64,000 bases of DNA, taken from Castellaniella sp036379515 (GTDB taxonomy: Bacteria > Pseudomonadota > Gammaproteobacteria > Burkholderiales > Burkholderiaceae_B). Position numbers and translations under genes: made by a program. How positions within the stretch are numbered: the first letter of the stretch is position 1; the number at the start of each line of letters is the position of its first letter. The notes under the pieces were generated by a model. That model made no database searches. It was given only the letters and a program-made list of their open reading frames with translations, and was not told the DNA's origin. The stretch spans positions 74,080 to 138,079 of the forward strand of contig NZ_DASVGN010000021.1 of assembly GCF_036379515.1 (NCBI RefSeq), written 5' to 3'. Below are positions 26,428 through 35,500 of the stretch, in pieces.

Positions 26428-27177
26428 TCAGGCAATCCCGGATCGAGTCAGCCACGCATCACCCCACAGCACAACCGGCAAGGCTGCCACGCTGATGCAA
26501 GGCCCAAATGCGCAGGCCCCTTGGCGGCGAATGCGAGACGAACATAACCAGGCAAGCCCGCCCAGCAAAGAGGCAAGCCACAAGACCAGGCAAGCCGAGG
26601 GGACACCGACCCAGCCGGCAAGGGCTGCAAGGTATTTGATGTCCCCCGCACCCAGGCCTTCACGACCTCGCCACCAGTAAAACAGGCCGGCAGCCGCAGT
26701 CAGCCCCGCCCAGACCAGCGCAGATGCGCTGCTGGCCGTGGTCAGTGTCAGCGGCCCCCATACCCAGGCCAGGATCATGAAAGGCAGAGTCAGCGCATCC
26801 GGAAGCAGGCCGCTACAGGCATCGATCCAGGCAAGTGCTGCCAGGATGAACACTAGCGCCACCCAAGGCCACGCAGACGCCCCTTGCACCCCCAGGACAG
26901 CGCCACCCAGCGCTCCCAGCAGGAGGGCGGCAAAACCATCGATCACCGGACGCAAAGGGCTGGAATCCAGGAAAGCCTGAAAGAGCGTGCCCGAGGTGGC
27001 ATCATGTCCCGCATACAGGCGCTGCGCATACGCCTCGGCCCAGCGCCGCATTCGCAGGCCGATCCCCGCCATGACCCCTACGGCCACGACCCAGGCAAGC
27101 CACCGGTACAAGTCGGTTCCCAATCGCCAAGCCCTCTTCAAATGCGTAGAATGGCGGCTTCGGAACCCGAACGCCAA
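26428..27177 (-). CDS. A24 prepilin peptidase lacking the N-terminal methylase domain
   Basis: The C-terminal half carries the two catalytic aspartates of type IV prepilin peptidases: AWIDACSGLLPDALT and GLGAGDIKYLAALAGW. It is highly hydrophobic. The N-terminal 100 residues show no paired CxxC motifs, so the methyltransferase region of PilD is absent or replaced. The open frame begins with TTG at 27177; a TTG 16 codons later, preceded by AAGAGG, is an equally good start. No pilin, pilB or pilC gene lies nearby, although coaE follows as in pil loci. It may be a relic or serve pseudopilins elsewhere. Confidence 0.78.
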   Translation of the reverse strand: MAFGFRSRHSTHLKRAWRLGTDLYRWLAWVVAVGVMAGIGLRMRRWAEAYAQRLYAGHDATSGTLFQAFLDSSPLRPVIDGFAALLLGALGGAVLGVQGASAWPWVALVFILAALAWIDACSGLLPDALTLPFMILAWVWGPLTLTTASSASALVWAGLTAAAGLFYWWRGREGLGAGDIKYLAALAGWVGVPSACLVLWLASLLGGLAWLCSSRIRRQGACAFGPCISVAALPVVLWGDAWLTRSGIA

Positions 27178-27183
27178 TGCCTT

Positions 27184-27873
27184 ATGTCGCGCCGCCCCAT
27201 TACCACTCTTTTAGGCTCTCTGGTAAGCCTGAGCCTGCTCACGCTCTTGAGCGCGTGCGCGCAGCAACGCGAACCGGGCTACTACAACATCCCGCGCGAA
27301 AGCACCACTACTGATGCGTTGCAGCGCGCCCAAGGCGCGGGGAGCGGTACGGCACCTTCGCAACTGCAATTTGGTTTTGGTGACCAAAACACCAAGCCGG
27401 CAAACCCTGCACCCACCGCTGCACCGGCCACAGCGGCAACGCCAGGCAGCCCTGCGGCACCGGCCGCCGGTACATCAGCCCCCAGCGCACTGCCTTCGGT
27501 GTTGACCGAAACCCGCACTTACCTGGGTACGGTCCCGTGCCCAGACAGCAACGTGTGCTCAGCGACCCGCATGACGCTCACCCTGGCCCCCGACGGGCAG
27601 TGGCGTGCGCGCAATGCCATGCTGACCGGAAACGCACCCGCACAGACCGCCATGGGCTGCTGGTTCCTGACCGGCACCGACCCGACCCGCGTAGTACTGC
27701 AGTCGGGCAACCAGGCCTATGCTGCGCTGGAGCTCATCCAGTCGAACGTATGGCGGGTGATGCGCCTGAACGGGCAAGCCCCGCTGCTGGACGCGCGACT
27801 GACACGCCAGGCTGACATAGACCCCATCGACGAGCTGGCTTCGCACCCGGCACAGGCTTGCCCGACGCATTGA
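27184..27873 (+). CDS. NlpE-like lipoprotein
   Basis: This 229-residue lipoprotein has lipobox LSAC (Cys near residue 22). An Ala/Pro/Thr-rich linker occupies roughly residues 70-100. The C-terminal domain begins TRTYLGTVPCPDSNVC and continues MTLTLAPDGQWRARN, which resembles the NlpE N-terminal beta-barrel (GTLPCADC in relatives). The terminal region lists GCWFLTGTDPTRVVLQSGNQAYAALELI. NlpE senses surface contact and lipoprotein sorting in enterobacteria, but function here is unproven. Its last 140 bases are overlapped antisense by a LuxR-type gene. Confidence 0.75.
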   Translation: MSRRPITTLLGSLVSLSLLTLLSACAQQREPGYYNIPRESTTTDALQRAQGAGSGTAPSQLQFGFGDQNTKPANPAPTAAPATAATPGSPAAPAAGTSAPSALPSVLTETRTYLGTVPCPDSNVCSATRMTLTLAPDGQWRARNAMLTGNAPAQTAMGCWFLTGTDPTRVVLQSGNQAYAALELIQSNVWRVMRLNGQAPLLDARLTRQADIDPIDELASHPAQACPTH

Positions 27874-28183
27874 AACCTGCCGGGACGACCACCCGGGAAT
27901 CGGGTTCAGCCAGTGTCATGGCCGGCGCAACGGCCGGCACACACCAATACAGGCAGCGCTGAGTCAGCTCGACGGCATTGCGGACCCTGAGCTTCAGGAA
28001 GATTCTGGCGCGGTGCGCTTCGATGGTGCGCTGTGAGATGCCGAGTTCGGCCGCAATGATCTTGTTAGGCGTGCCCTGGGTGATATAGGCAGCGACTTCG
28101 CGTTCGCGCAGCGTGAGCGTGCCAAAAAGCGCCTGAACGGAATCTGGGTCTGGGTCTGGGCCCGCGTGCAAATCTGGATTCAT
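27734..28183 (-). CDS. orphan LuxR/FixJ-type helix-turn-helix regulator
   Basis: Residues 20-77 are a GerE-type DNA-binding domain: TLTLREREVAAYITQGTPNK, then AAELGISQRTIEAHRARIF. No receiver or autoinducer domain precedes it; the first 18 residues are a short Asp-Pro repeat. The tail from about residue 104 (of 149) is low-complexity and is encoded antisense to the NlpE-like gene, so it probably arose by loss of an earlier stop. The start ATG follows a strong Shine-Dalgarno that lies inside a perfect dyad. Single-domain LuxR proteins often act as auxiliary regulators; targets are unknown. Confidence 0.75.
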   Translation of the reverse strand: MNPDLHAGPDPDPDSVQALFGTLTLREREVAAYITQGTPNKIIAAELGISQRTIEAHRARIFLKLRVRNAVELTQRCLYWCVPAVAPAMTLAEPDSRVVVPAGFNASGKPVPGAKPARRWGLCQPGVSVARPAAGLARSGASPAIRSTG

Positions 28184-28216
28184 GAATGCCCCCTATCAGT
28201 TTTTATGGGGGCATTC
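28184..28216 (-). promoter_or_regulatory. perfect 10-base dyad covering the LuxR ribosome-binding site
   Basis: GAATGCCCCC (28184-28193) and GGGGGCATTC (28207-28216) are exact inverted repeats with a 13-base AT-rich centre. In the mRNA the 3' arm contains the AGGGGG Shine-Dalgarno and ends one base before the ATG at 28183. The stem would hide the ribosome site, or the same symmetry could be an operator. Confidence 0.7.
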
Positions 28217-28243
28217 TGTCATGAGGCACCGCGCCGTACACCT

Positions 28244-28269
28244 GCCATTTCTAACAGGCCATTTCTAAC
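28244..28269. repeat. 12-base tandem direct repeat
   Basis: GCCATTTCTAAC occurs at 28244-28255 and again at 28258-28269, a 14-base period. It lies in the short gap between the end of panC and the LuxR gene, upstream of the latter. Direct repeats of this size near a promoter may be regulator half-sites. Confidence 0.6.
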
Positions 28270-28281
28270 GGCACCAAAACC

Positions 28282-29130
28282 TTACCCGCGCTGAAATTCC
28301 AGGTTATCGATGAGCCGCGTGCGTCCCAATCGGGCGGCCGCAAGGACCACAAGCGGCTCGCCAGCGGCCACTTCGTCGGTCGAAGGCGAGCCCAGATCGC
28401 GTTGCCGGCGCACGGCGACGTAATCCGGTACCCAGCCTCGTTTCTTGAGCGTCTGCATGCCTTCAGCCTCCAGGTCGTCCACGCCTCGTCCGGCCCGGAT
28501 TTCATCTCGCACGTGCTGCAGCAAGCGGTAGAGCTGTGGCGCTTCCGCGCGCTCCTGGGGGTTCAGGTAGCGATTGCGCGAGGACAGGGCCAGCCCATCG
28601 GCATCCCGCACGGTTTCATGGGCAATGATCTCGACCGGCAACTGAAACTGACGGCACATGGCGCGTACCACCATCAGCTGCTGATAATCTTTCTTGCCGA
28701 ACACCGCCACGCTGGGCTGCACACAGGAAAAGAGCTTGAGCACCACCGTGCTGACACCCATGAAAAAATCGGGGCGAAACTCGCCTTCAAGAATCTTGCC
28801 CAATGCTTCTGCCGGCTGAATGCGAAAATTCTGAGGCTCGGGATACAGCTCGCGCTCATCGGGTGCAAACAGCACATAAACATCGCGGGCGGCCTCCAGT
28901 TTTTCAACATCTTCGGCCAGCGTACGCGGGTACTGGTCGAAATCCTCGTTGGGGGCAAACTGCAGGCGATTGACGAAAATGCTGGCCACCACGGGGTCGC
29001 CATGCTGGCGCGCCAGGTGCATGAGCGACAAATGAGCCGCATGCAGATTTCCCATGGTAGGAACGAACGCCACGCGCAGCTGCCCACGCAACTGATCCCG
29101 CAATTCTTCGATGGTGTGAACAACTTTCAA
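28282..29130 (-). CDS. panC: pantothenate synthetase
   Basis: This 282-residue enzyme condenses pantoate with beta-alanine using ATP. Signature parts are FVPTMGNLH near residue 22, VNRLQF, GEFRPDFFMGV, VFGKKDYQQL and LSSRNRYL. The TTG at 29128-29130 is chosen because GGAGG precedes it by five bases and the protein then starts at the family position. The nucleotidyl-transferase HxGH motif reads H30-A-A-H33, so the usual Glu-Gly pair is Ala-Ala. The gene ends the DUF3460-scpA-panC run. Confidence 0.94.
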   Translation of the reverse strand: MKVVHTIEELRDQLRGQLRVAFVPTMGNLHAAHLSLMHLARQHGDPVVASIFVNRLQFAPNEDFDQYPRTLAEDVEKLEAARDVYVLFAPDERELYPEPQNFRIQPAEALGKILEGEFRPDFFMGVSTVVLKLFSCVQPSVAVFGKKDYQQLMVVRAMCRQFQLPVEIIAHETVRDADGLALSSRNRYLNPQERAEAPQLYRLLQHVRDEIRAGRGVDDLEAEGMQTLKKRGWVPDYVAVRRQRDLGSPSTDEVAAGEPLVVLAAARLGRTRLIDNLEFQRG

Positions 29131-29188
29131 GAGAGCCTCCGGTCTCCAGTCCAGCGTCCCGTCTGAGCCAAACCGCACAGACGGGGCG

Positions 29189-30061
29189 CTAATCGGAATG
29201 GGTATAAGTCAAACGGACATACAGCGGGGCATACGCCGTCGCCTGGGTAATTTCGAGCAAAGACTCGCGGGCCAGCTCAAGCAGTGCAATGAAATGCACG
29301 ACGATGACAGCCGTCGGCTCGCCTGTGGCAATCCGCTCCATGAACAATTCTGTGAATTCCATGAAACGCACCCCCGAGAGCCGCCGCAAGATGTGGCTCA
29401 TGTGGTCACGCACCGACAGCTGTTCGCGCGTGATGCGGTGGCTGGCGTTGAGCTGGGCCCGATGCAGGATTGCCCTCCAGGCCTCACGCAGGTCTTCAGG
29501 GCTGACGTCGGGCAGCCACTGCTCGGCCTGGAGCTCGGCCTGGGCATGCGCCACCGCAAAATCGCGACCCACCCTGGGCAGGGCATCCAGCCGCTGGGCC
29601 GCAAGCTTCATGCGTTCGTATTCCAGCAACCGCCGCACGAGTTCGGCGCGCGGATCTTCTGCTTCCTCGCCTGCGTCGGACTGGCGCACAGGCAGCAACA
29701 TGCGCGACTTGATCTCGATGAGGAGCGCCGCCATGAGCAAATATTCTCCGGCCAGCTCAAGATTGGTCTGCCTCACCTGATCCACATACGTCAGGTACTG
29801 CGCAGTGACCTCGGCCATGGGGATGTCGAGCACGTTGAAATTCTGCTTGCGAATCAGGTAGAGCAGCAAATCCAGCGGCCCTTCGAACGCCTCGAGGAAA
29901 ACCTCGAGCGCATCGGGCGGAATGTACAGATCCTGGGGAATCGCAAACAGCGGCTCACCGTACAGACGAGCCAATGCGATGTGATCTACGACGTCTGGCG
30001 TACTGTCGACAGCCGGAGACATCAGGGCATCAAGCCCCGCCGCAGGCTTGTCTGTGGCCAT
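29189..30061 (-). CDS. scpA: segregation and condensation protein A
   Basis: This 290-residue kleisin joins SMC and ScpB in chromosome condensation. The conserved N-terminal FEGPLDLLLYLIRKQNFN, DIPMAEVTAQYL and the EYLLMAALLIEIKSRMLLP helices are clear. A C-terminal winged-helix segment contains FMELLELARE-like residues (VVHFIALLELARESLLEI). It begins nine bases after the DUF3460 gene and precedes panC, a conserved order in Bordetella relatives. Confidence 0.95.
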   Translation of the reverse strand: MATDKPAAGLDALMSPAVDSTPDVVDHIALARLYGEPLFAIPQDLYIPPDALEVFLEAFEGPLDLLLYLIRKQNFNVLDIPMAEVTAQYLTYVDQVRQTNLELAGEYLLMAALLIEIKSRMLLPVRQSDAGEEAEDPRAELVRRLLEYERMKLAAQRLDALPRVGRDFAVAHAQAELQAEQWLPDVSPEDLREAWRAILHRAQLNASHRITREQLSVRDHMSHILRRLSGVRFMEFTELFMERIATGEPTAVIVVHFIALLELARESLLEITQATAYAPLYVRLTYTHSD

Positions 30062-30070
30062 TGCCAGAGG

Positions 30071-30262
30071 TCAGTCGTGCTGATAGTAGACGTACGGCTC
30101 CTGCGCCACGCGTCCCGCACGGAAGCCTTCTTGCTGTTCGGCGTCCAGTTCTTTGTCCCACAAGCGAAAGCGCCCCGCGCGCTGGCGGGCTTCGGTATCA
30201 GGATGTTCCGTCTTGTAATGATTCAGGAACTGCGTCAGTTCGGATTGAAAATTGTTTGCCAT
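30071..30262 (-). CDS. DUF3460 family small protein
   Basis: This 63-residue protein (MANNFQSELTQFLNHYKTEHP, RQRAGRFRLWDKELD, then AQEPYVYYQ) fits DUF3460, a Burkholderiales family of unknown function. The long open frame upstream in the same phase is inside the divergent MFS gene and is not coding. It is first in the operon with scpA and panC. Confidence 0.9.
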   Translation of the reverse strand: MANNFQSELTQFLNHYKTEHPDTEARQRAGRFRLWDKELDAEQQEGFRAGRVAQEPYVYYQHD

Positions 30263-30340
30263 AATAACGAGCTTGAGTCGGCCGCCGTGGCCAATTTGCC
30301 CCAAGTGTACAGCACCCTTAGGTGCAACCCGCCGTTTCTG

Positions 30341-31771
30341 ATGCCCGCACACAACGCCCATTCTGGCTCCGACACCCCCGACCGCCCGCTGCAGCAGCGG
30401 ATGATCCCGTTCATCGTGGGATGTGCACTGTTCATGCAGATGCTGGATTCTACGGTCGTGGCAACGGCACTGCCGGCCATGGCGGTGGATTTCGCCACGA
30501 CGGCAGTTCACATGAACATCACCATCACGGCCTACCTGCTGGCCACGGCCATCTTTGTGCCCATCAGCGGCTGGGCTGCCGACCGCTTCGGCGGGCAGCG
30601 CGTCTTTCTGGCGGCCATCGCGCTGTTTGCCCTGAGTTCGGCCGGGTGCGCTGCCTCTCAGACGCTGTCCGAGCTGGTGACCGCACGCGTCATCCAAGGG
30701 GCGGCGGGCGCCATGATGGTGCCAGTGGGACGCATCGTGCTATTGCGACGCACACCCAAATCCGAGCTGCTCAAGGCCATGGCCTTTCTGACACTTCCTG
30801 CGTTGCTGGGACCCGTCATCGGACCCCCTGTGGGCGGGTTCCTCGTGACCTATGCCTCGTGGCACTGGATCTTTCTCATCAATATCCCGGTAGGCATCCT
30901 GGGCATTGCACTGGTGCTGAAGTTCATCCCCCATCTGCCTCCAGAGACCCGCCCCCGGCTCGACGGGGTGGGTTTCCTGCTCAGCGGCATCGCCATGGCG
31001 GCCGTCATGACCTGCCTCGAAGCCATCGGCCACGAGAGCATGGGGATGGGCACCATCGCCGGGTTGCTGGTGCTGAGCGTGCTCTGCGCCGTGCTGTACG
31101 TGCGCCACGCCCGTCACGTCACCTACCCCATCATCGACCTGAGCCTGCTGCGCACACAGACTTTTGCCGTATCCGTGCTGGGCGGCAATCTGTGCCGCTT
31201 TGCCACCGGCGCCTCACCGTTCCTGTTGGCCATTTTGCTTCAGGTGGGCTTCGGTCTCTCGGCATTTTCAGCCGGCATGATCACGTTCACGTCGGCAGCA
31301 GGGGCCCTGGTGATGAAACTGGTGGCGACACCCATCGTCAGCCGCTTCGGGTTCCGTCGCGTCCTTACGATCAATGCCCTGATCGCTGCAAGCCTGACGG
31401 CTGCCTGCGCGCTCTTTCGTGCCGACACACCGGTCTGGATCATGGTGGGGGTCCTGCTCATTGGCGGGTTTTTCCGCTCGCTGCAATTCACTGCCATCAA
31501 TGCGCTCACCTACGCGGATCTGGACTCCGCCCAAATGAGCCGCGCCAGCAGCTTCTCGGCCATGGCACAGCAGCTGGGCGTGAGCCTGGGGGTCGCGTGT
31601 GCAGCGCTGACATTGAACCTGAGCATCAGCCTGCGCGGGGGGCTGGAAGCCAATCGCATCGACGTCATGTGGGGCTTTGCCGTAGTGTCGATCATGGCAG
31701 CCGCCTCCAGCCTTTCGTTCCAACGCCTGCCGGCCCACGCGGGCAATCAGCTACGCAATCGGCGGCGCTGA
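30341..31771 (+). CDS. MFS transporter, DHA2 (EmrB/QacA-like) family
   Basis: This 476-residue inner-membrane protein has about 14 predicted helices. DSTVVATALPAMA lies in TM1, WAADRFGGQRVF is motif A after TM2, and ALLGPVIGPPVGGFL is the antiporter motif C in TM5. These identify a drug:H+ antiporter of the DHA2 group. The ATG at 30341 gives the standard N-terminus; the much longer upstream frame is antisense to scpA. It converges on the XRE regulator and overlaps its 3' end by 21 bases, so the two genes may be functionally linked. Confidence 0.92.
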   Translation: MPAHNAHSGSDTPDRPLQQRMIPFIVGCALFMQMLDSTVVATALPAMAVDFATTAVHMNITITAYLLATAIFVPISGWAADRFGGQRVFLAAIALFALSSAGCAASQTLSELVTARVIQGAAGAMMVPVGRIVLLRRTPKSELLKAMAFLTLPALLGPVIGPPVGGFLVTYASWHWIFLINIPVGILGIALVLKFIPHLPPETRPRLDGVGFLLSGIAMAAVMTCLEAIGHESMGMGTIAGLLVLSVLCAVLYVRHARHVTYPIIDLSLLRTQTFAVSVLGGNLCRFATGASPFLLAILLQVGFGLSAFSAGMITFTSAAGALVMKLVATPIVSRFGFRRVLTINALIAASLTAACALFRADTPVWIMVGVLLIGGFFRSLQFTAINALTYADLDSAQMSRASSFSAMAQQLGVSLGVACAALTLNLSISLRGGLEANRIDVMWGFAVVSIMAAASSLSFQRLPAHAGNQLRNRRR

Positions 31772-32548
31772 GCTTGCATCCAGCAGCATCACCAGCTTGC
31801 AGTCCGGCCGTATCGCCAGACGAAACGTGAACTGCCGAAACGACAGGCGGCCATTCGTGGGATGCTGAAATTCGCGCAACCCGCCTTCTCGGTCCACCAC
31901 CTGTTGACGCGTCCAGCAACGCGCAAAGAGCGGGCTCACAGTCTGCAGGTCGAGCACCAGGCGCTGGATGTCAGGGTCGGCCGCATGGCTTGCCACGTCG
32001 GCCCGAAACTCGGCCACGACACGGCTTGCACGCTCTTCCCAGTCCACCACCAGGCTGCGCGCAGCCGGTTCCTGAAAGATATAGCGCAACAAATTGGCTC
32101 GGCCGCTGAAAGGCCAACCATCGAACACGTGCGAAAGCGCCTCATTCCACGCAAGCATGTTCCAGGCCTGATCCAGGATGTAGGCCGGGCAGCGAATACT
32201 GTCGACGCAATCGCTGAGCCCATCGGGCAAGGCTACTGCCTGCTGTTGCGCCGCCTCGGGGTCCGCAGATTCGGCCAAGCTGAACAAATAATGACGCTCG
32301 GCACGCGTCAGGCGCAGCGCATGGGCCAGGCGGCTCCAGACGTCGACCGACACGGTCACGTCCCGCCCTTGCTCGATCCAGGAATACCACGTGGTGCTGA
32401 TATCGCAGATCTGCGCAAGCTCTTCACGCCGCAAGCCAGGAGTACGTCGCCTCACCCCCGCAGGCAAGCCATGGTCGCCCGGGCTCACGCGCGCGCGGGC
32501 GCCGCGCAGGAAGGCGCCCAAGGTCTTGCGCTGCGTGGCGTCAGGCAT
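31751..32548 (-). CDS. XRE-family regulator with MmyB-like ligand domain
   Basis: This 265-residue regulator has an N-terminal XRE helix-turn-helix (RRTPGLRREELAQICDIST, WYSWIEQGRD) around residues 35-65. A C-terminal MmyB-like PAS-type domain follows (CPAYILDQAWNMLAWNEAL, LVLDLQTVSPLFARCW, FQHPTNGRLSF). Such regulators occur in many actinobacteria and proteobacteria and often control nearby transporters or reductases. It follows metH by ten bases in the same direction and converges with the MFS exporter. Confidence 0.9.
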   Translation of the reverse strand: MPDATQRKTLGAFLRGARARVSPGDHGLPAGVRRRTPGLRREELAQICDISTTWYSWIEQGRDVTVSVDVWSRLAHALRLTRAERHYLFSLAESADPEAAQQQAVALPDGLSDCVDSIRCPAYILDQAWNMLAWNEALSHVFDGWPFSGRANLLRYIFQEPAARSLVVDWEERASRVVAEFRADVASHAADPDIQRLVLDLQTVSPLFARCWTRQQVVDREGGLREFQHPTNGRLSFRQFTFRLAIRPDCKLVMLLDASSAPPIA

Positions 32549-32558
32549 GGGCCCCCCT

Positions 32559-35500
32559 CTAACGCAGAACGCTGGCGAGCGTCCGGCGCACGTCGTCTTC
32601 GTCACGCCCCGTGCGGCGGGCATAGTCTTCGACCTGGTCGGCGCCGATGTTGCCCACGTTGAAGTACTTGGACTGCGGATGACTGAAGTAGAAGCCGCAC
32701 ACGCTGGAAGCAGGCATCATGGCAAACCCTTCGGTCAGTTCCATGTCGATTTCGCCACAATCCAGCACGCGGAACATCTCGCGCTTGACGATGTGCTCCG
32801 GACAAGCCGGATAGCCCGGTGCCGGGCGGATGCCCTGGTATTTCTCGGCGATGACGTCCTCGTTGGACAAGGTTTCGTCGGGCACATACCCCCACAAGTC
32901 GCGACGCACCCGCGCATGCAGAGTTTCAGCGAACCCTTCGGCCAGGCGGTCGGCGAGCGCCTTCAGCATGATGACGGAGTAATCATCGCCATCCTTCTGG
33001 AACTGATCGATGTGCTTTTCAATGCCCAGACCGCCCGTGACCGCAAACATGCCGATGTAATCCGTCACCCCACTGTCTTTGGGCGCCACGAAATCGGACA
33101 TGCACTTGTTGTCCACCCCCGAACGCTTCTGCGTCTGCTGGCGGACACCACGCCACGTGAGCAAGACCTCGCTGCGCGTCTCGTCGCGGTAGATCTCGAT
33201 GTCGTCGTCGTTGATGCTGTTGGCCGGATAGAAGGCCACCACCCCATTGGCCGTGAGCCAGCGCCCCTCGACGATACGCTTCATCATGGCCTGCCCTTCG
33301 GCGTAGAGCTTGCGCGCCTGCTCGCCCACGATGTCGTCCTGGAGAATGGCCGGGAACTGTGCCATCAGCCCCCAGGACTGGAAGAACGGCGTCCAGTCCA
33401 GGAACTTCAGGATCTCGTGCAGATCGTAGTGCTTGAACGTGCGCCGGCCAATGAACTTGGGGCGGGGCGGCGTGTAATGAGCCCAGTCGATGGCCGGACG
33501 AGATGCCCGCGCCTGACCGATGGTCAGCATGGGCTGCGCCTTGCGCTGGGCATGGCGCTCGCGCACCAATTCGTATTCATCCACCACGCTCTTCAGGTAG
33601 CTTTCGACCTGATCGGACATGAGGCTGGTGGCCACTTGCACTGAACGGCTGGCATCCGGCACATAGATCACAGGCCCTTCGTAATTGGGGGCGATCTTCA
33701 CGGCAGTATGCACACGGCTGGTGGTGGCGCCGCCCACGAGCAAGGGGATGTTGCGGCTCAGGAAATACTCGTCACGCTGCATCTCGGAGGCCACGTAGGC
33801 CATTTCTTCGAGGCTGGGGGTGATGAGCCCCGAGAGCCCCACCATGTCAGCCCCTACTTCTTTGGCCTTATCGAGGATCTTGGCGCACGGCACCATGACC
33901 CCCATGTTGATGACTTCGAAGTTATTGCACTGCAGGACCACCGTGACGATGTTCTTGCCGATGTCGTGCACGTCACCCTTCACCGTGGCGATGACCACCT
34001 TGCCCTTGGAGCGCACGTTGCCCCCGGCTTCGGCCAGCAGCTTCTTTTCGTCTTCGATGAACGGCAGCAGATGGCCTACTGCCTGCTTCATGACGCGCGC
34101 TGATTTGACCACCTGCGGCAGGAACATCTTGCCCGAACCGAACAGATCGCCCACCACGTTCATACCATCCATGAGCGGACCCTCGATGACTTCGATCGTG
34201 CGCCCGCCTTTTCCGGCGATCTCCTGGCGAACTTCTTCGGTGTCCTCGACGATGTAAGTCGTGATGCCATGCACGAGCGAGTGCGTCAGACGCTCGCGCA
34301 CCGTGCCCTCACGCCATGTGAGGTCTTCTTCCTTCTTGGTGCCGGCACCCCGAATGGTCTCGGCCAGTTCCACCAGCCGTTCGGTCGGGGTGCGTTCATC
34401 TGCCGGATCGGTCTTCCCGACCGGTTCGGCCCGATTGAGCACCACGTCTTCGACCAAGTCGCGCGTCTTGGGATCCAGATCGGAATACACCCCCAGCTGC
34501 CCGGCATTCACGATCCCCATGGTGAGCCCGTTTTTGACGGCGTAGTACAGGAACACCGCGTGAATGGCCTCTCGCATGGCTTCATTGCCACGGAAGGAGA
34601 AGCTCACATTGGAAACCCCGCCCGAAACGCGCGCATGTGGCAGGTGCTTCGTGATCCAGCCGCACGCCTCGATGAAATCCACCCCATAGGGGTTGTGTTC
34701 GTCGATCCCGGTGGCGATTGCAAACACGTTGGGGTCGAAAATGATGTCTTCCGGCGGAAACCCGACCTGATTGACCAGAATGTCGTAGGCGCGTGCACAG
34801 ATCGACGTCTTGCGCTCCAGCGTGTCCGCCTGGCCTTGGGTATCGAACGCCATGACGACCACTGCCGCACCATACTTGCGACACAATTTTGCATGCTCGA
34901 TGAACGGCTCTTCGCCTTCTTTCATGGAGATCGAATTGACAATGCACTTGCCCTGCATGCAGCGCAGGCCCGCCTCGATCACCGGCCACTTCGAGCTGTC
35001 GATCATCACGGGAACTCGCGAAATATCGGGTTCCGACGCCAGCAGATTCAGGAAACGCGGCATCAGGGCCAGGGCGTCGAGCATGCCCTCGTCCATGTTC
35101 ACGTCGATGATCTGAGCCCCGTTTTCGACCTGCTGCCGCGCCACCGACAGCGCTTCGTCGAATTTTTCTTCGCGAATCAGACGCAGAAACTTCTTGCTGC
35201 CCGTGACGTTGGTACGCTCACCCACGTTGATGAAGAGCGTCTCACGATCAAAGTTGAGTGGCTCCAGCCCCGACAGGCGTGTCTTCACCGGGATGACAGG
35301 AGGCTCGCGCCGAGGCAAGCCCTTGACCTTGCGCGCGATTTCGCGAATATGGTCCGGTGTGGTGCCACAGCAGCCGCCCACCACGTTGACGAGCCCTGCC
35401 TGCGCAAATTCTTCGAGCATCCCCGAGGTATCAGCCGGCGTTTCGTCGAATCCGGTTTCAGCCATGGGGTTGGGCAAGCCTGCATTGGGATACACGCTGA

